A stretch of DNA of 64,000 bases from contig DFXE01000010.1 in assembly GCA_002381645.1 (NCBI GenBank), forward strand, positions 615,623 to 679,622, given 5' to 3'. The DNA comes from Bacteroidales bacterium UBA4116 (lineage in GTDB: Bacteria; Bacteroidota; Bacteroidia; Bacteroidales; Tannerellaceae). The notes below the pieces were generated by a model. It worked only from the letters and a program-made list of their open reading frames with translations, did no database searches and was not told the origin of the DNA. Of this stretch, positions 51,996 to 60,567 are shown one piece after another. Position 1 is the stretch's first letter, and each line of letters opens with the position of its first letter. Both the position numbers and the translations under genes were made by a program.

Positions 51996-52323
51996 AATTG
52001 TTCGTTTTATTTCCTGTTGTTTCAAACAGCGGTTTAATAAATAATTAATAGAATAGACATAAGTATACCGGTAACCTGAGGTCATATAAACGCATGTCCC
52101 CAGACAAATTTTTTCCCTTTCATTTTATCCTTGCATTTCACTTAGCCGTATGTCCTGACAGCTAAGAATAAATACCTGCTAAAATGATCTGAGATGTATA
52201 AATTATCGATTATTTATTTACCGGGTTAATTACTTACCCTACTTCTTGTTTCTGGTGGTAAAAATATATATTTATATTATAATTCAAACCGATTATTTAT
52301 CTTTACGTAAAAAATAATTCTAA

Positions 52324-53277
52324 ATGAAAAAGTCTATATCATTTCTTCCTCCGCGCAAACGAAAAGATCTTAATTTCATCGTGTCCCTTATCCTTAAAAG
52401 ATTACCTCAAACGGAGATGATTATATTATATGGAAGTTACGCAAGGAATGAGTATGTTGATTATGACGAGAGAGTTGAATTCGGAATAGTTACCACCTAC
52501 AGGAGTGATTACGATATTCTTGTTGTCACGCATGGCATTACTGATAAAGATGCGGGAAAGATCTTGGATAATGTTGATGACCTGTATTATCAGGATCCTG
52601 ACAAACAAACTCCTATCGAATTTATAAACGACAGCATTGAAAAGCTGAACAAAGATTTATCGGAAGGCCGTTATTTTTATACCGAAGTTAAGAAAGAAGG
52701 TATTGTACTATATAATAGCGGGAGATTCAAACTCGCACGGCGCAGAAAACTCCGTTATGATGAAATAAAACAGCAAGCTGAACTATATTTCGACGAAAAA
52801 TTTAAAAGCGGGAATGAATTTTTACTTGGCGCTACGTTCTATTATGACAGGGGGCTATATAAAAAGACAGCTTTCCTGATGCATCAGGCTTGCGAAAATT
52901 ACTATTATGCTATTCGTCTGGTATATACCCTGAAAAACAGCAAACAACATAATTTGTCAAAACTTTCTTCTTCAGTTAAAAAGTATTCTAAAGAATTATT
53001 AAGGGTTTTCCCTAATAATACAGTCGAAGAAAAAAGATTATTCACTCTTATCAAAGCAGCGTATGTGGAAGCACGCTATAATCCCGATTTTCCCGTTAGC
53101 AAAGAAGATCTTGATGCTTTGTTTCCGAAAGTAGAACTATTACGCGACTTGACTTTTAAAATATGCCGCCAGAAAATAGATGAATACGCCATGATGGCTG
53201 ATGGCAATATCTATACACGGATGTTGGAAAGCCCAGGAAGTAAAAGTGTGGCTGCCGAGAACGACGATACAAAATAA
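52324..53277 (+). CDS. Nucleotidyltransferase-HEPN fusion protein
   Basis: 317 aa. N-terminal nucleotidyltransferase of the DNA polymerase beta superfamily: GSYAR (37-41) and the metal motif SDYDILV (Asp62, Asp64). After a linker (about 120-145) a helical HEPN domain (about 145-275) with FLLGATFYYDRGLYKKTAFLMHQACENYYYAIRLVYTLKNSK and QHNLSKL (key residues A..FY, LMHQACENYY, HNL). Separate NTase and HEPN proteins form MNT/HEPN toxin-antitoxin pairs, where the NTase AMPylates the HEPN RNase; here both sit in one chain. The classic R-x4-6-H RNase motif is not clear in the HEPN part. A TATCTTTA box lies 19 bp upstream. Confidence 0.85.
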   Translation: MKKSISFLPPRKRKDLNFIVSLILKRLPQTEMIILYGSYARNEYVDYDERVEFGIVTTYRSDYDILVVTHGITDKDAGKILDNVDDLYYQDPDKQTPIEFINDSIEKLNKDLSEGRYFYTEVKKEGIVLYNSGRFKLARRRKLRYDEIKQQAELYFDEKFKSGNEFLLGATFYYDRGLYKKTAFLMHQACENYYYAIRLVYTLKNSKQHNLSKLSSSVKKYSKELLRVFPNNTVEEKRLFTLIKAAYVEARYNPDFPVSKEDLDALFPKVELLRDLTFKICRQKIDEYAMMADGNIYTRMLESPGSKSVAAENDDTK

Positions 53278-53281
53278 TGCA

Positions 53282-53342
53282 AATAATAGTTTGTCACAGA
53301 TGCTCGTTTATTGTAAATCATAACCCGTGACAAACTATTATT
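53282..53342. terminator. Bidirectional terminator with a 16-bp perfect stem
   Basis: AATAATAGTTTGTCAC (53282-53297) pairs perfectly with GTGACAAACTATTATT (53327-53342) across a 29-nt loop. It ends the NTase-HEPN gene and the convergent acidic-protein gene. Confidence 0.8.
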
Positions 53343-53350
53343 ATTTATCT

Positions 53351-53782
53351 TCAGCAACCGCAATCATTATTGCGTAGATTTATACGGTCCTTGTCGGAAG
53401 GACGGTTTACATCATCCATACTGGTGTCTACAATAATAATCTCTTCCTCAATAATAACATCGGGGTTTTGATTATATTGCTGATTACTGCTCATTACTCT
53501 TTCCTTGTCCAGGTTTATGGAAGAACGTTCAGCATCACAAGGCATTTCCCGGTCTTCAATATCTTTCTTACGTTGTTCATATTCTTTCTCGAGATAATCA
53601 GTCACTTCGGACGACATCGTAAAATTCATTAAACAATCCAATGCCGGATAATTTTCATCCACAATCTCATCCAACCTGTGGGCCATCCATTCATTTTTTT
53701 CTCCATCACCTATAATCGGCGTTGCTTCCTCTGCATTTTTATATAAATTGCCGGCTATCGCTTTTAATTCTTCTATTGTCAT
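53351..53782 (-). CDS. Acidic protein of unknown function ending in Cys-Gly-Cys
   Basis: 143 aa, strongly acidic, no signal peptide. N-terminal half helical (MTIEELKAIAGNLYKN; WMAHRLDEIVDENYPALDCLM), then a low-complexity charged segment (about 70-105), then IIEEEIIIVDTSMDD and the C-terminus NDCGC. Cys-Gly-Cys tails can bind metal or be modified, but there is no family I recognise. Convergent with the NTase-HEPN gene and sharing its terminator. Confidence 0.6.
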   Translation of the reverse strand: MTIEELKAIAGNLYKNAEEATPIIGDGEKNEWMAHRLDEIVDENYPALDCLMNFTMSSEVTDYLEKEYEQRKKDIEDREMPCDAERSSINLDKERVMSSNQQYNQNPDVIIEEEIIIVDTSMDDVNRPSDKDRINLRNNDCGC

Positions 53783-53920
53783 AATTCTTTGTTTTTAGTA
53801 AATAACTCAATAATCTATAGAACAATTTAGGAGGTGGAGTGTTGCATTGATCATTATTACTTTATCCGAATTTTTCTTAATGATTCACAAACGTAAGGAT
53901 ATGCAGACTATAAAAAAAGA

Positions 53921-53945
53921 AAGTATTACCCAATGGTAATACCTT
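53921..53945 (-). terminator. Terminator of the lipoprotein gene at 53973
   Basis: AAGTATTACC (53921-53930) pairs with GGTAATACCTT (53935-53945), loop CAAT. On the minus strand the stem is followed by TTCTTTTTTTAT. Confidence 0.8.
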
Positions 53946-53972
53946 CCTTTATTATTTTATGTATTGAAGTAA

Positions 53973-54803
53973 TTATTTCAATAAGGCATCACGGATAGCC
54001 AAAATTTCCGAATTTGAGTTCCTTGCTGTTTGAATAGAGGTCACTTTATCTTTTAATGGATTTATGGTTTCGCCCAGTTCTTTCAGGTCAGGATAATAAG
54101 CAGTGAGGTCCGCCGTAATCTGGTTTAATGTTTCCAGACGTTTGATCAGGTTTTCTGACAATCCGGCCGATGTTGCATCACCTTTAACAACCAATGAAGG
54201 ATTGGCATACACGCAAGCCGATTCTGCAGCTATACCGCTCAGCATTTCAATTTGTATATCGATCTTATCGTTGTTTGCCATTTCCTGAAGTATTTTATCT
54301 TCCTGATTCTGGAGGAATTTGGCAAACTCTTCTTTGGAAGCATTTTGCGGAGCCTGTTCTTTTAAAATATTCATAACAAAGGTAATATTAAGGTCGGAAG
54401 TCAGCTTAGCAAGCACTCCTTCCACTTCGGCAGTAGGCTGGTTCATTGCTTTCAGCACATTATAATCGGTAAAGTATATACCGGCGGCACGTGCCTTTTG
54501 GGCAGTTGAAGTAAGTTGGGGAGCTTTCGATACAGGAAGCATATAACTTAAATCGCCGACACCTATTTTTACTTCTCCCGTTGCCACCCGGTATGGTATT
54601 TCCGAAGAAGGCATATCTCTTAATAATTGAATGGTTTCCGCTTTTACTTCTTCTGTCAACAAAGATTTCGGCACATTACCCGCGATTACGGCAGCCTCTT
54701 CTGTATTAGCGGCCTCATTATCCTTTGTTTTATTACCGCCGCAAGAAGGCAGTCCGAACACAAATGCCGTCAAAGTAAACAGACTAATAATACTTTTTTT
54801 CAT
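53973..54803 (-). CDS. Lipoprotein of unknown function, mostly helical
   Basis: 276 aa from ATG 54803 (MKKSIISLFT); a TTG three codons upstream is less likely. Lipobox LPSC (about Cys21) followed by GGNKTKDNEAANTEEAA linker. The rest is helical and Asn/Gln/Lys rich with no catalytic motif (VKAETIQLLRDMPSSEIP; LTSTAQKARAAGIYFTDYNV; ITADLTAYYPDLKELG). I do not know the family. Directly downstream of the large ABC transporter gene's neighbourhood: the ABC gene ends 33 bp before it on the same strand order (ABC gene is upstream), so they may be one operon, with the lipoprotein as a partner. Confidence 0.65.
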   Translation of the reverse strand: MKKSIISLFTLTAFVFGLPSCGGNKTKDNEAANTEEAAVIAGNVPKSLLTEEVKAETIQLLRDMPSSEIPYRVATGEVKIGVGDLSYMLPVSKAPQLTSTAQKARAAGIYFTDYNVLKAMNQPTAEVEGVLAKLTSDLNITFVMNILKEQAPQNASKEEFAKFLQNQEDKILQEMANNDKIDIQIEMLSGIAAESACVYANPSLVVKGDATSAGLSENLIKRLETLNQITADLTAYYPDLKELGETINPLKDKVTSIQTARNSNSEILAIRDALLK

Positions 54804-54835
54804 AATGTTCAATTTAATAATTTTTATTTCATTTT

Positions 54836-57751
54836 TTAATATTCATTCCTGTCCTTGAAATATCTTCCCGGAAACTCTGCGAATATAGCTATTATAGCTA
54901 ATATGGCAAAGAATCCAAGAACCAATAAATTAAATTTATAAGTAGATATGAAATTCCCTCCCATATTTTTTACATGGCTGTAAAAAGGTGCTCTTCCCCA
55001 GGGATTGTCCGGTTCAAAGTAAATCTGGCCGAATTTGGGATAGATACGGTAGTTACTTTCCTTAAAGAACCGGGTAGTTCCCATACCGATAACCAGATCT
55101 TCTATACCGGCATTATGATGTTCTTTTTTCTCAACGGTAAGCCATTCCCCACCCTTTTCTTTTACAATTTTCTGTATGGTTTGGTCCATTAATGCCGTAA
55201 AATTGTGAGAGCGGACTTTTAGTGCAGAATCCACCTTGTTTAAATATGATTCATACGTTTCATTTACTTCAGGCAAATGAATACGGGCCGCCCTGCTCAA
55301 AACGGGCAATTCATTTTCAATTGTTCTCTTAAGGGCGGGATTTTCATCGTCTTCATATCGCTCTACCAAACTTCTTACCTGCTCCAAATGGATATCTTTA
55401 TAATACTGGGCCAGGAATTTTTCCTTCTCAATAGGGAAGAGTCGCCTGTTGTATCTGTTATCACGGAATTGTTCTACCACCAAGGTTTCAAAAGCCCAAC
55501 GTGCAGGTATTATTTCACCGATCAGGGGAACTATATTTTTATTTACGGCTTTTGTATTCAGGTCGTCGAATTTTATAACAAGCCCACATAAAAGAATTTG
55601 CGGGATCAGGAGCAATGGTATGGATATATAAATAGCCACTATGGATCCTAAGGTCTGTGATAGCCACAAACCGGTAAGGTTTGCCAGAAAAGCCGTCAAC
55701 CACAATACGCTCCACCAGGTGGTGAACATCTCCCCTCCTACGCCGATAATCGAATTGCCGACAATAATAAATAAAAACGTTTGAATACCCGACAAAGTAA
55801 AAAGGTAAACAATTTTAGAAGAGAGGTAACTGCCGCGGCTCAACCGTAAAAAACGTTCCCTTTTCAGGATCGTCCGGTCTTTTATAATTTCTTCTGCACT
55901 GATGCTCATGCCGATAAAAGTAACTACGATTACCGACATAAAAATATACGAAATAAAGTTTTTATTAGCCAGCAATGTATATTCCCCTTCGTCTACGAAT
56001 TTAGTGAGCATAGCTACGATCATCGCCAATAGTGGTGCTTCAAAAAGAGCGATCATCAGGTATTGCCGGTTTGTAAACTTAGTCAGGATGTTACGTTCGG
56101 TAAATATCCGGAACTGTTTCCATACGGATGGTTTTTTCTGCTTTGTGTCCGGTAGTTTACCCTGCTCAACTTCTTTAAATGCCGGCCTCGACTCCAGATA
56201 CATTTCATGCCATTCGTCGGGTGTGAATTTACGTATATTTGTTTGATTCCCCGAATCATCAATTTTTTTAGAATCGATAATATTCAATATTAACTCCGGA
56301 TTCACATTCCCACACATACTGCACACGCTTATATCCTGATCGGTATATTTTGCCGCATGCTTAAAATAAGTGATCGCTTCTATCGGATTACCGTCGTATA
56401 TCGGGTAGCCACCTTTATCAAGCAGCCATAAACGATCGAAAAGTTTATATATTTCAGATGAAGGCTGATGTATATTTACTACAATGAGCTTCCCCCTGTG
56501 TGTTTGCTCCTTCAGAAGCATCATCACTTTTTCAGAATCCGAAGAAGAAAGCCCGGAGGTAGGTTCATCCAGATAGAGAACAGCAGGTTCACGAATAAGC
56601 TCCAAAGCTATATTTAGGCGTTTACGTTGCCCCCCGCTTATGGTCTTACGAATAGGTGAACCAACCTGCAGGTGCATAATCTCCAATAAATCCAGATCCT
56701 TCAAAACATTGACCACACGTTCCTCTATTTCCTGCTTTGATATGCAGTCGAAACATAGTCGGGCAGTAAAAAATAAATTCTGATAAACGGTCAGTTCTTC
56801 TATCAGCAGGTCGTCCTGAGGTACAAACCCCACCAGCTTCCTTGCCTGATGTGAAGTAACCGGATATCCGTTGATAGTGATAGTCCCTTTATCAGGATAA
56901 ATATTTCCGTTCATAAGTCCCAGCAACGTAGATTTACCTACGCCGCTGCCTCCCATTATAGCTACAAGCTGCCCCGATTCGAGATCAAACGAAAAGTCAT
57001 GCAATCCGTTAGAACTTTTTTTGAATGTAAAATCAATGTCGCGTCCTGAAAGATGAACAGTTTCTTTCTGATCGTTTTTTTTAAATACGGCTTGCAGATC
57101 ACTATAATAAACAGGAAGAAAAAGCGGACCTTTCATTACACTGCTATGCTGCCAGGTATAAAAGATATCCGAAGAAAGTGGGATATCATTCATAAATACC
57201 GCACCTGTCCCGTAATATGTAAATATATACCTGTCGAAGCGCGCAATAAACCATACCCGTATATAACCTTCCATACCGGAGCGGAGAATATGATTGGCTG
57301 TCTTTTCTTTATTTCCGCTTATCTCTATAATATTAGGAGAAGGTTTACCGATAATAAATGACAATATATCATTAAACTCGTCCCGCGGTATATTGAAAAT
57401 ATCGGCAACAATAGTAAAAACGTCCAGGTGATTGTTTAATTCTTCACTATTATTGTATGCAAACTCTATAAAACGGATCAAAAGAAGCAACTGTTCTTCA
57501 GCAGTGAGTTGTATCTTCATCTGTGTACAGATATTCTTCACCACACTTTCTTTGTCTATCACAAAATCAGCGTCATCATAGATACTTCTCAGTTCATCAT
57601 ACAGTTCAATATATTCTTTATGGCTCCGAACACCAAAATGGCTCGAAAGATAGGAATTGACAGCCCGCAAAGCCTGACCTTCCTCAATCTTTACGATCGA
57701 GGCAAATACAGCAAACAAATTTAATAATCCGTTCAGGATACTTTCATTCAT
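54836..57751 (-). CDS. Large ABCG-type ABC transporter (ATP-binding and permease in one chain) with N-terminal helical domain
   Basis: 971 aa from ATG 57751; the frame to 57787 would start inside the -7 box. Order: an N-terminal helical domain (about 1-140; TerB-like, DIFNIPRDEFNDILSF), a small domain, the ATPase (about 235-450: Walker A GGSGVGKST 267-275, signature SGGQRKR 372-378, Walker B LYLDEPTSG 393-401), a CxxC segment (CSMCGN), a permease with about six to seven helices (about 560-750), a charged helical insert, and a final helix near the C-terminus. This is the half-transporter order of ABCG, ATPase before permease. Substrate unknown. Confidence 0.86.
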   Translation of the reverse strand: MNESILNGLLNLFAVFASIVKIEEGQALRAVNSYLSSHFGVRSHKEYIELYDELRSIYDDADFVIDKESVVKNICTQMKIQLTAEEQLLLLIRFIEFAYNNSEELNNHLDVFTIVADIFNIPRDEFNDILSFIIGKPSPNIIEISGNKEKTANHILRSGMEGYIRVWFIARFDRYIFTYYGTGAVFMNDIPLSSDIFYTWQHSSVMKGPLFLPVYYSDLQAVFKKNDQKETVHLSGRDIDFTFKKSSNGLHDFSFDLESGQLVAIMGGSGVGKSTLLGLMNGNIYPDKGTITINGYPVTSHQARKLVGFVPQDDLLIEELTVYQNLFFTARLCFDCISKQEIEERVVNVLKDLDLLEIMHLQVGSPIRKTISGGQRKRLNIALELIREPAVLYLDEPTSGLSSSDSEKVMMLLKEQTHRGKLIVVNIHQPSSEIYKLFDRLWLLDKGGYPIYDGNPIEAITYFKHAAKYTDQDISVCSMCGNVNPELILNIIDSKKIDDSGNQTNIRKFTPDEWHEMYLESRPAFKEVEQGKLPDTKQKKPSVWKQFRIFTERNILTKFTNRQYLMIALFEAPLLAMIVAMLTKFVDEGEYTLLANKNFISYIFMSVIVVTFIGMSISAEEIIKDRTILKRERFLRLSRGSYLSSKIVYLFTLSGIQTFLFIIVGNSIIGVGGEMFTTWWSVLWLTAFLANLTGLWLSQTLGSIVAIYISIPLLLIPQILLCGLVIKFDDLNTKAVNKNIVPLIGEIIPARWAFETLVVEQFRDNRYNRRLFPIEKEKFLAQYYKDIHLEQVRSLVERYEDDENPALKRTIENELPVLSRAARIHLPEVNETYESYLNKVDSALKVRSHNFTALMDQTIQKIVKEKGGEWLTVEKKEHHNAGIEDLVIGMGTTRFFKESNYRIYPKFGQIYFEPDNPWGRAPFYSHVKNMGGNFISTYKFNLLVLGFFAILAIIAIFAEFPGRYFKDRNEY

Positions 57752-57784
57752 GGTGAGTAATCGATTAGATAGCGTACCAGTATA

Positions 57785-57792
57785 CAAAAATA
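57785..57792 (-). promoter_or_regulatory. -7 promoter element of the ABC transporter gene
   Basis: The minus strand reads TATTTTTG (TAnnTTTG), 33 bp before ATG 57751. It decides the start codon. Confidence 0.5.
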
Positions 57793-57913
57793 AAATTAAA
57801 AATTTTTAGAAACGATTTTTTTTATAACAAAGATGAAGCTATACCAATTTTATCATTCATAAAAAGATATACCTATATAAAAACATTAATTTAAATAACC
57901 CCCGCTTCATTTT

Positions 57914-57945
57914 TTTGTAATTGTTTATCGAAAAAACTACTTTTG
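57914..57945 (+). promoter_or_regulatory. Promoter of the DUF5686-NhaC-GH76 operon
   Basis: TTTG (57914-57917) as -33, 20-bp spacer, -7 TACTTTTG (57938-57945). ATG at 57982, so the leader is about 30 nt. Confidence 0.75.
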
Positions 57946-57981
57946 CGCACTATATCTTCCGTGAAGGAAAAGAAAGGTTGA

Positions 57982-60564
57982 ATGGGAAAGATTGTTTGCT
58001 ATATATCATTGATGTTTTTGTTTCTTTGGGAGCCCGGTATTACGGCTTTACATGCGCAAACAATAACTTCCGCATCCGGTATTGTCAGAGATTCCATAAC
58101 CGGCGAACCCCTTTCCTATGTTTCAGTCGTATTTGAAAAATCGACGATCGGAGCTATGACGGATGACAATGGAAAATTCTCATTGCAAAACGACCGGGGA
58201 TTTAACAGGCTTTCAATTTCTTCGCTCGGTTACGATACTAAAGTTATTGAACTAAGACCCGGAAGAAAGAATGAAATGCTCGATATACAAATCCGCCCTA
58301 CTTCATTCGAAATATCGGAAATTGTGGTACGTCCTACCCGTGAACGGTACACCAGAAAAGACAATCCTGCAGTAGAACTGATAAAGAAGGTGATTGAACA
58401 CAAGGACCGGAACCGCATCGAGTCAAAAGAAGAATATGAAGTCGAAACATATGAAAAACTAACTCTTTCACTGGATAATTTTAACCCTGATTTTGAAAAA
58501 AATAAGTTTATGCAAAAGCTCTCTTTTGTAAAAAACTATCTTGATATATCCGAATTTACCGGTAAACCTATACTTACCGTCTCCGTACGTGAATCTCTTT
58601 CAGACATATATTACCGGAAAAACCCCAGAACAAAAAAAACGATTATTAAAGCCAAACAAACACAGGGAATAGACGAAAGTATTGATGAAGGAGGAATAAC
58701 ATCTAACCTGGAAGAGATTTTTCAGGGAATAAATATCTTTGATAACAACATAAACATACTACTTAACCGCTTTGTAAGCCCGTTATCGTCAGTATTGGCT
58801 GTTTCCTACTATAAGTATTATATCATGGATACGGTTATCATTGATAATGATCCTTGTGTAGACCTGGCCTTCGTACCTGTCAACAGCCAGAGTTACGGTT
58901 TTACCGGACGGCTTTATATTACATTAGACGGAAATTACTCGCTTAAAAAATTTACGTTGAACGTGCCGCATAACATTAATCTCAATTTCGTGGATCGTCT
59001 TCGTATCGATCAGGAGTTCAAACGTATGCAGGATAGTACATGGGTGGTAAGTACGGAAAATACCTACATCAATTTCTACCTGATCAAAGGTACACAGCAA
59101 CTGCATGCACATCAGCTACGGACGTATGATAATTACAATTTTAATGTTGAAAACCGCGATTCTGTCTTTAACCTGTTAGGCCCTGTACATATGTTACCCG
59201 AAGCTACTGCCAGGACAGACACTTTCTGGATAAATAACCGCCACATTCCATTAAGGGAGAAAGAAAGTATCCTTAACGAACTTTTATCAGAACTCCGGAA
59301 AGTCCCGGCTATAAATGTTATTATAAAAACGGCGGAAATATTAATATCAGGTTATATTCAGACAGGAAGAACCCGCGAAACAAATATTTTCGATATCGGT
59401 CCAATGAATACTATATTCAGCGCTAATCATCTTGAGGGATTCCGTATACGGGTGGGAGGAATGACAACAGCTCACCTCAATCCCCATATTTTTGCAGGAG
59501 GATATGTGGCTTACGGAACAGATGATCGTAAATGGAAATATAACGGTACGCTTACCTATAGTTTTGACAAGAAAGAATACCACGAAGGAGAAAGTCCGGT
59601 AAATAATCTCTCCTTCACTCATGAATACGATGTATATACACCCGGGCAGGACTTTCTGTTCACCAGTAAAGATAATATGTTTGTTGCCTGGAAAGTAGGA
59701 GAACCCGTCACTAAAATGAATTACGTGAGGAAAAATCTTCTACAATATGAGAAGGAATGGCTGAACGGCCTAAGCATACGGACATGGGCCCGGCATCAGA
59801 ATGAAGAAGCTGCCGGAACACTTGAATACATCCATCAAAATGATAATAATGAATTAGTTAATTGGAAAAGTATCACCTCTTCTGAATTAGGCATGCAATT
59901 ACGTTTTGCGCCGGGAGAACGTTCCTATGCCGGACGTGCCGGAAAAGAATCGCCGTTCAATTTATCAAAAGATGCCCCCATTTTCCGGCTCTCGCATCAG
60001 ACCGGATTTAAAGGTATCCTGAATGGCGATTATAACTATAACCGTACGGAGTTCAGTGCGGAAAAACGTATTTGGCTTTCTTCCTTCGGACATTTAGACA
60101 CACAGATTAAAGCAGGTAAGGTATGGGATAAAGTACCCTTTCCTTTGTTAATACTACCTAATACAAACCAGTCGGTTACCATACAACCGGAAGCCTTTCA
60201 TATGATGAGGGCATTGGAGTTTGTCACCGATCAGTATATATCTTTCAATGTAACGTACTACCTGAAAGGGTGGATACTTAACCGTATACCCGGCATCAGA
60301 TGGTTGAAGTTCCGTGAAGTATTTTCGTTCAATAGTATTTATGGCGGTCTGACTGATAAAAATAATCCCGCTCTAAGCAATAATTTATTTCTTTTTCCGG
60401 AAGGTACCATGGGATTGGGAAATAAACCCTATATGGAAGTCAGCGCAGGTCTGGAAAATATATTTAAAATCCTGCGTATCGATTATTACCGCCGCCTCAC
60501 TTATCTGGATAATCCTAATATTAAAAAAGGCGGTGTACGTATCGCCCTTAGATTCTCTTTCTGA
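57982..60564 (+). CDS. DUF5686 outer-membrane protein with carboxypeptidase-like regulatory domain
   Basis: 860 aa. Signal peptide (MGKIVCYISLMFLFLWEPGITALHAQ), then a CarboxypepD_reg-like domain (about 28-110; SGIVRDSITGEPLSYVSVVFEKSTIGAMTDDNGKFSL), then the long DUF5686 region, first helical (ERYTRKDNPAVELIKKVIEHKDRN) then beta-rich, ending KGGVRIALRFSF as expected for an outer-membrane barrel. It resembles TonB-dependent receptors only in the first domain; there is no plug. Function unknown. First gene of a three-gene operon. Confidence 0.85.
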   Translation: MGKIVCYISLMFLFLWEPGITALHAQTITSASGIVRDSITGEPLSYVSVVFEKSTIGAMTDDNGKFSLQNDRGFNRLSISSLGYDTKVIELRPGRKNEMLDIQIRPTSFEISEIVVRPTRERYTRKDNPAVELIKKVIEHKDRNRIESKEEYEVETYEKLTLSLDNFNPDFEKNKFMQKLSFVKNYLDISEFTGKPILTVSVRESLSDIYYRKNPRTKKTIIKAKQTQGIDESIDEGGITSNLEEIFQGINIFDNNINILLNRFVSPLSSVLAVSYYKYYIMDTVIIDNDPCVDLAFVPVNSQSYGFTGRLYITLDGNYSLKKFTLNVPHNINLNFVDRLRIDQEFKRMQDSTWVVSTENTYINFYLIKGTQQLHAHQLRTYDNYNFNVENRDSVFNLLGPVHMLPEATARTDTFWINNRHIPLREKESILNELLSELRKVPAINVIIKTAEILISGYIQTGRTRETNIFDIGPMNTIFSANHLEGFRIRVGGMTTAHLNPHIFAGGYVAYGTDDRKWKYNGTLTYSFDKKEYHEGESPVNNLSFTHEYDVYTPGQDFLFTSKDNMFVAWKVGEPVTKMNYVRKNLLQYEKEWLNGLSIRTWARHQNEEAAGTLEYIHQNDNNELVNWKSITSSELGMQLRFAPGERSYAGRAGKESPFNLSKDAPIFRLSHQTGFKGILNGDYNYNRTEFSAEKRIWLSSFGHLDTQIKAGKVWDKVPFPLLILPNTNQSVTIQPEAFHMMRALEFVTDQYISFNVTYYLKGWILNRIPGIRWLKFREVFSFNSIYGGLTDKNNPALSNNLFLFPEGTMGLGNKPYMEVSAGLENIFKILRIDYYRRLTYLDNPNIKKGGVRIALRFSF

Positions 60565-60567
60565 CCT

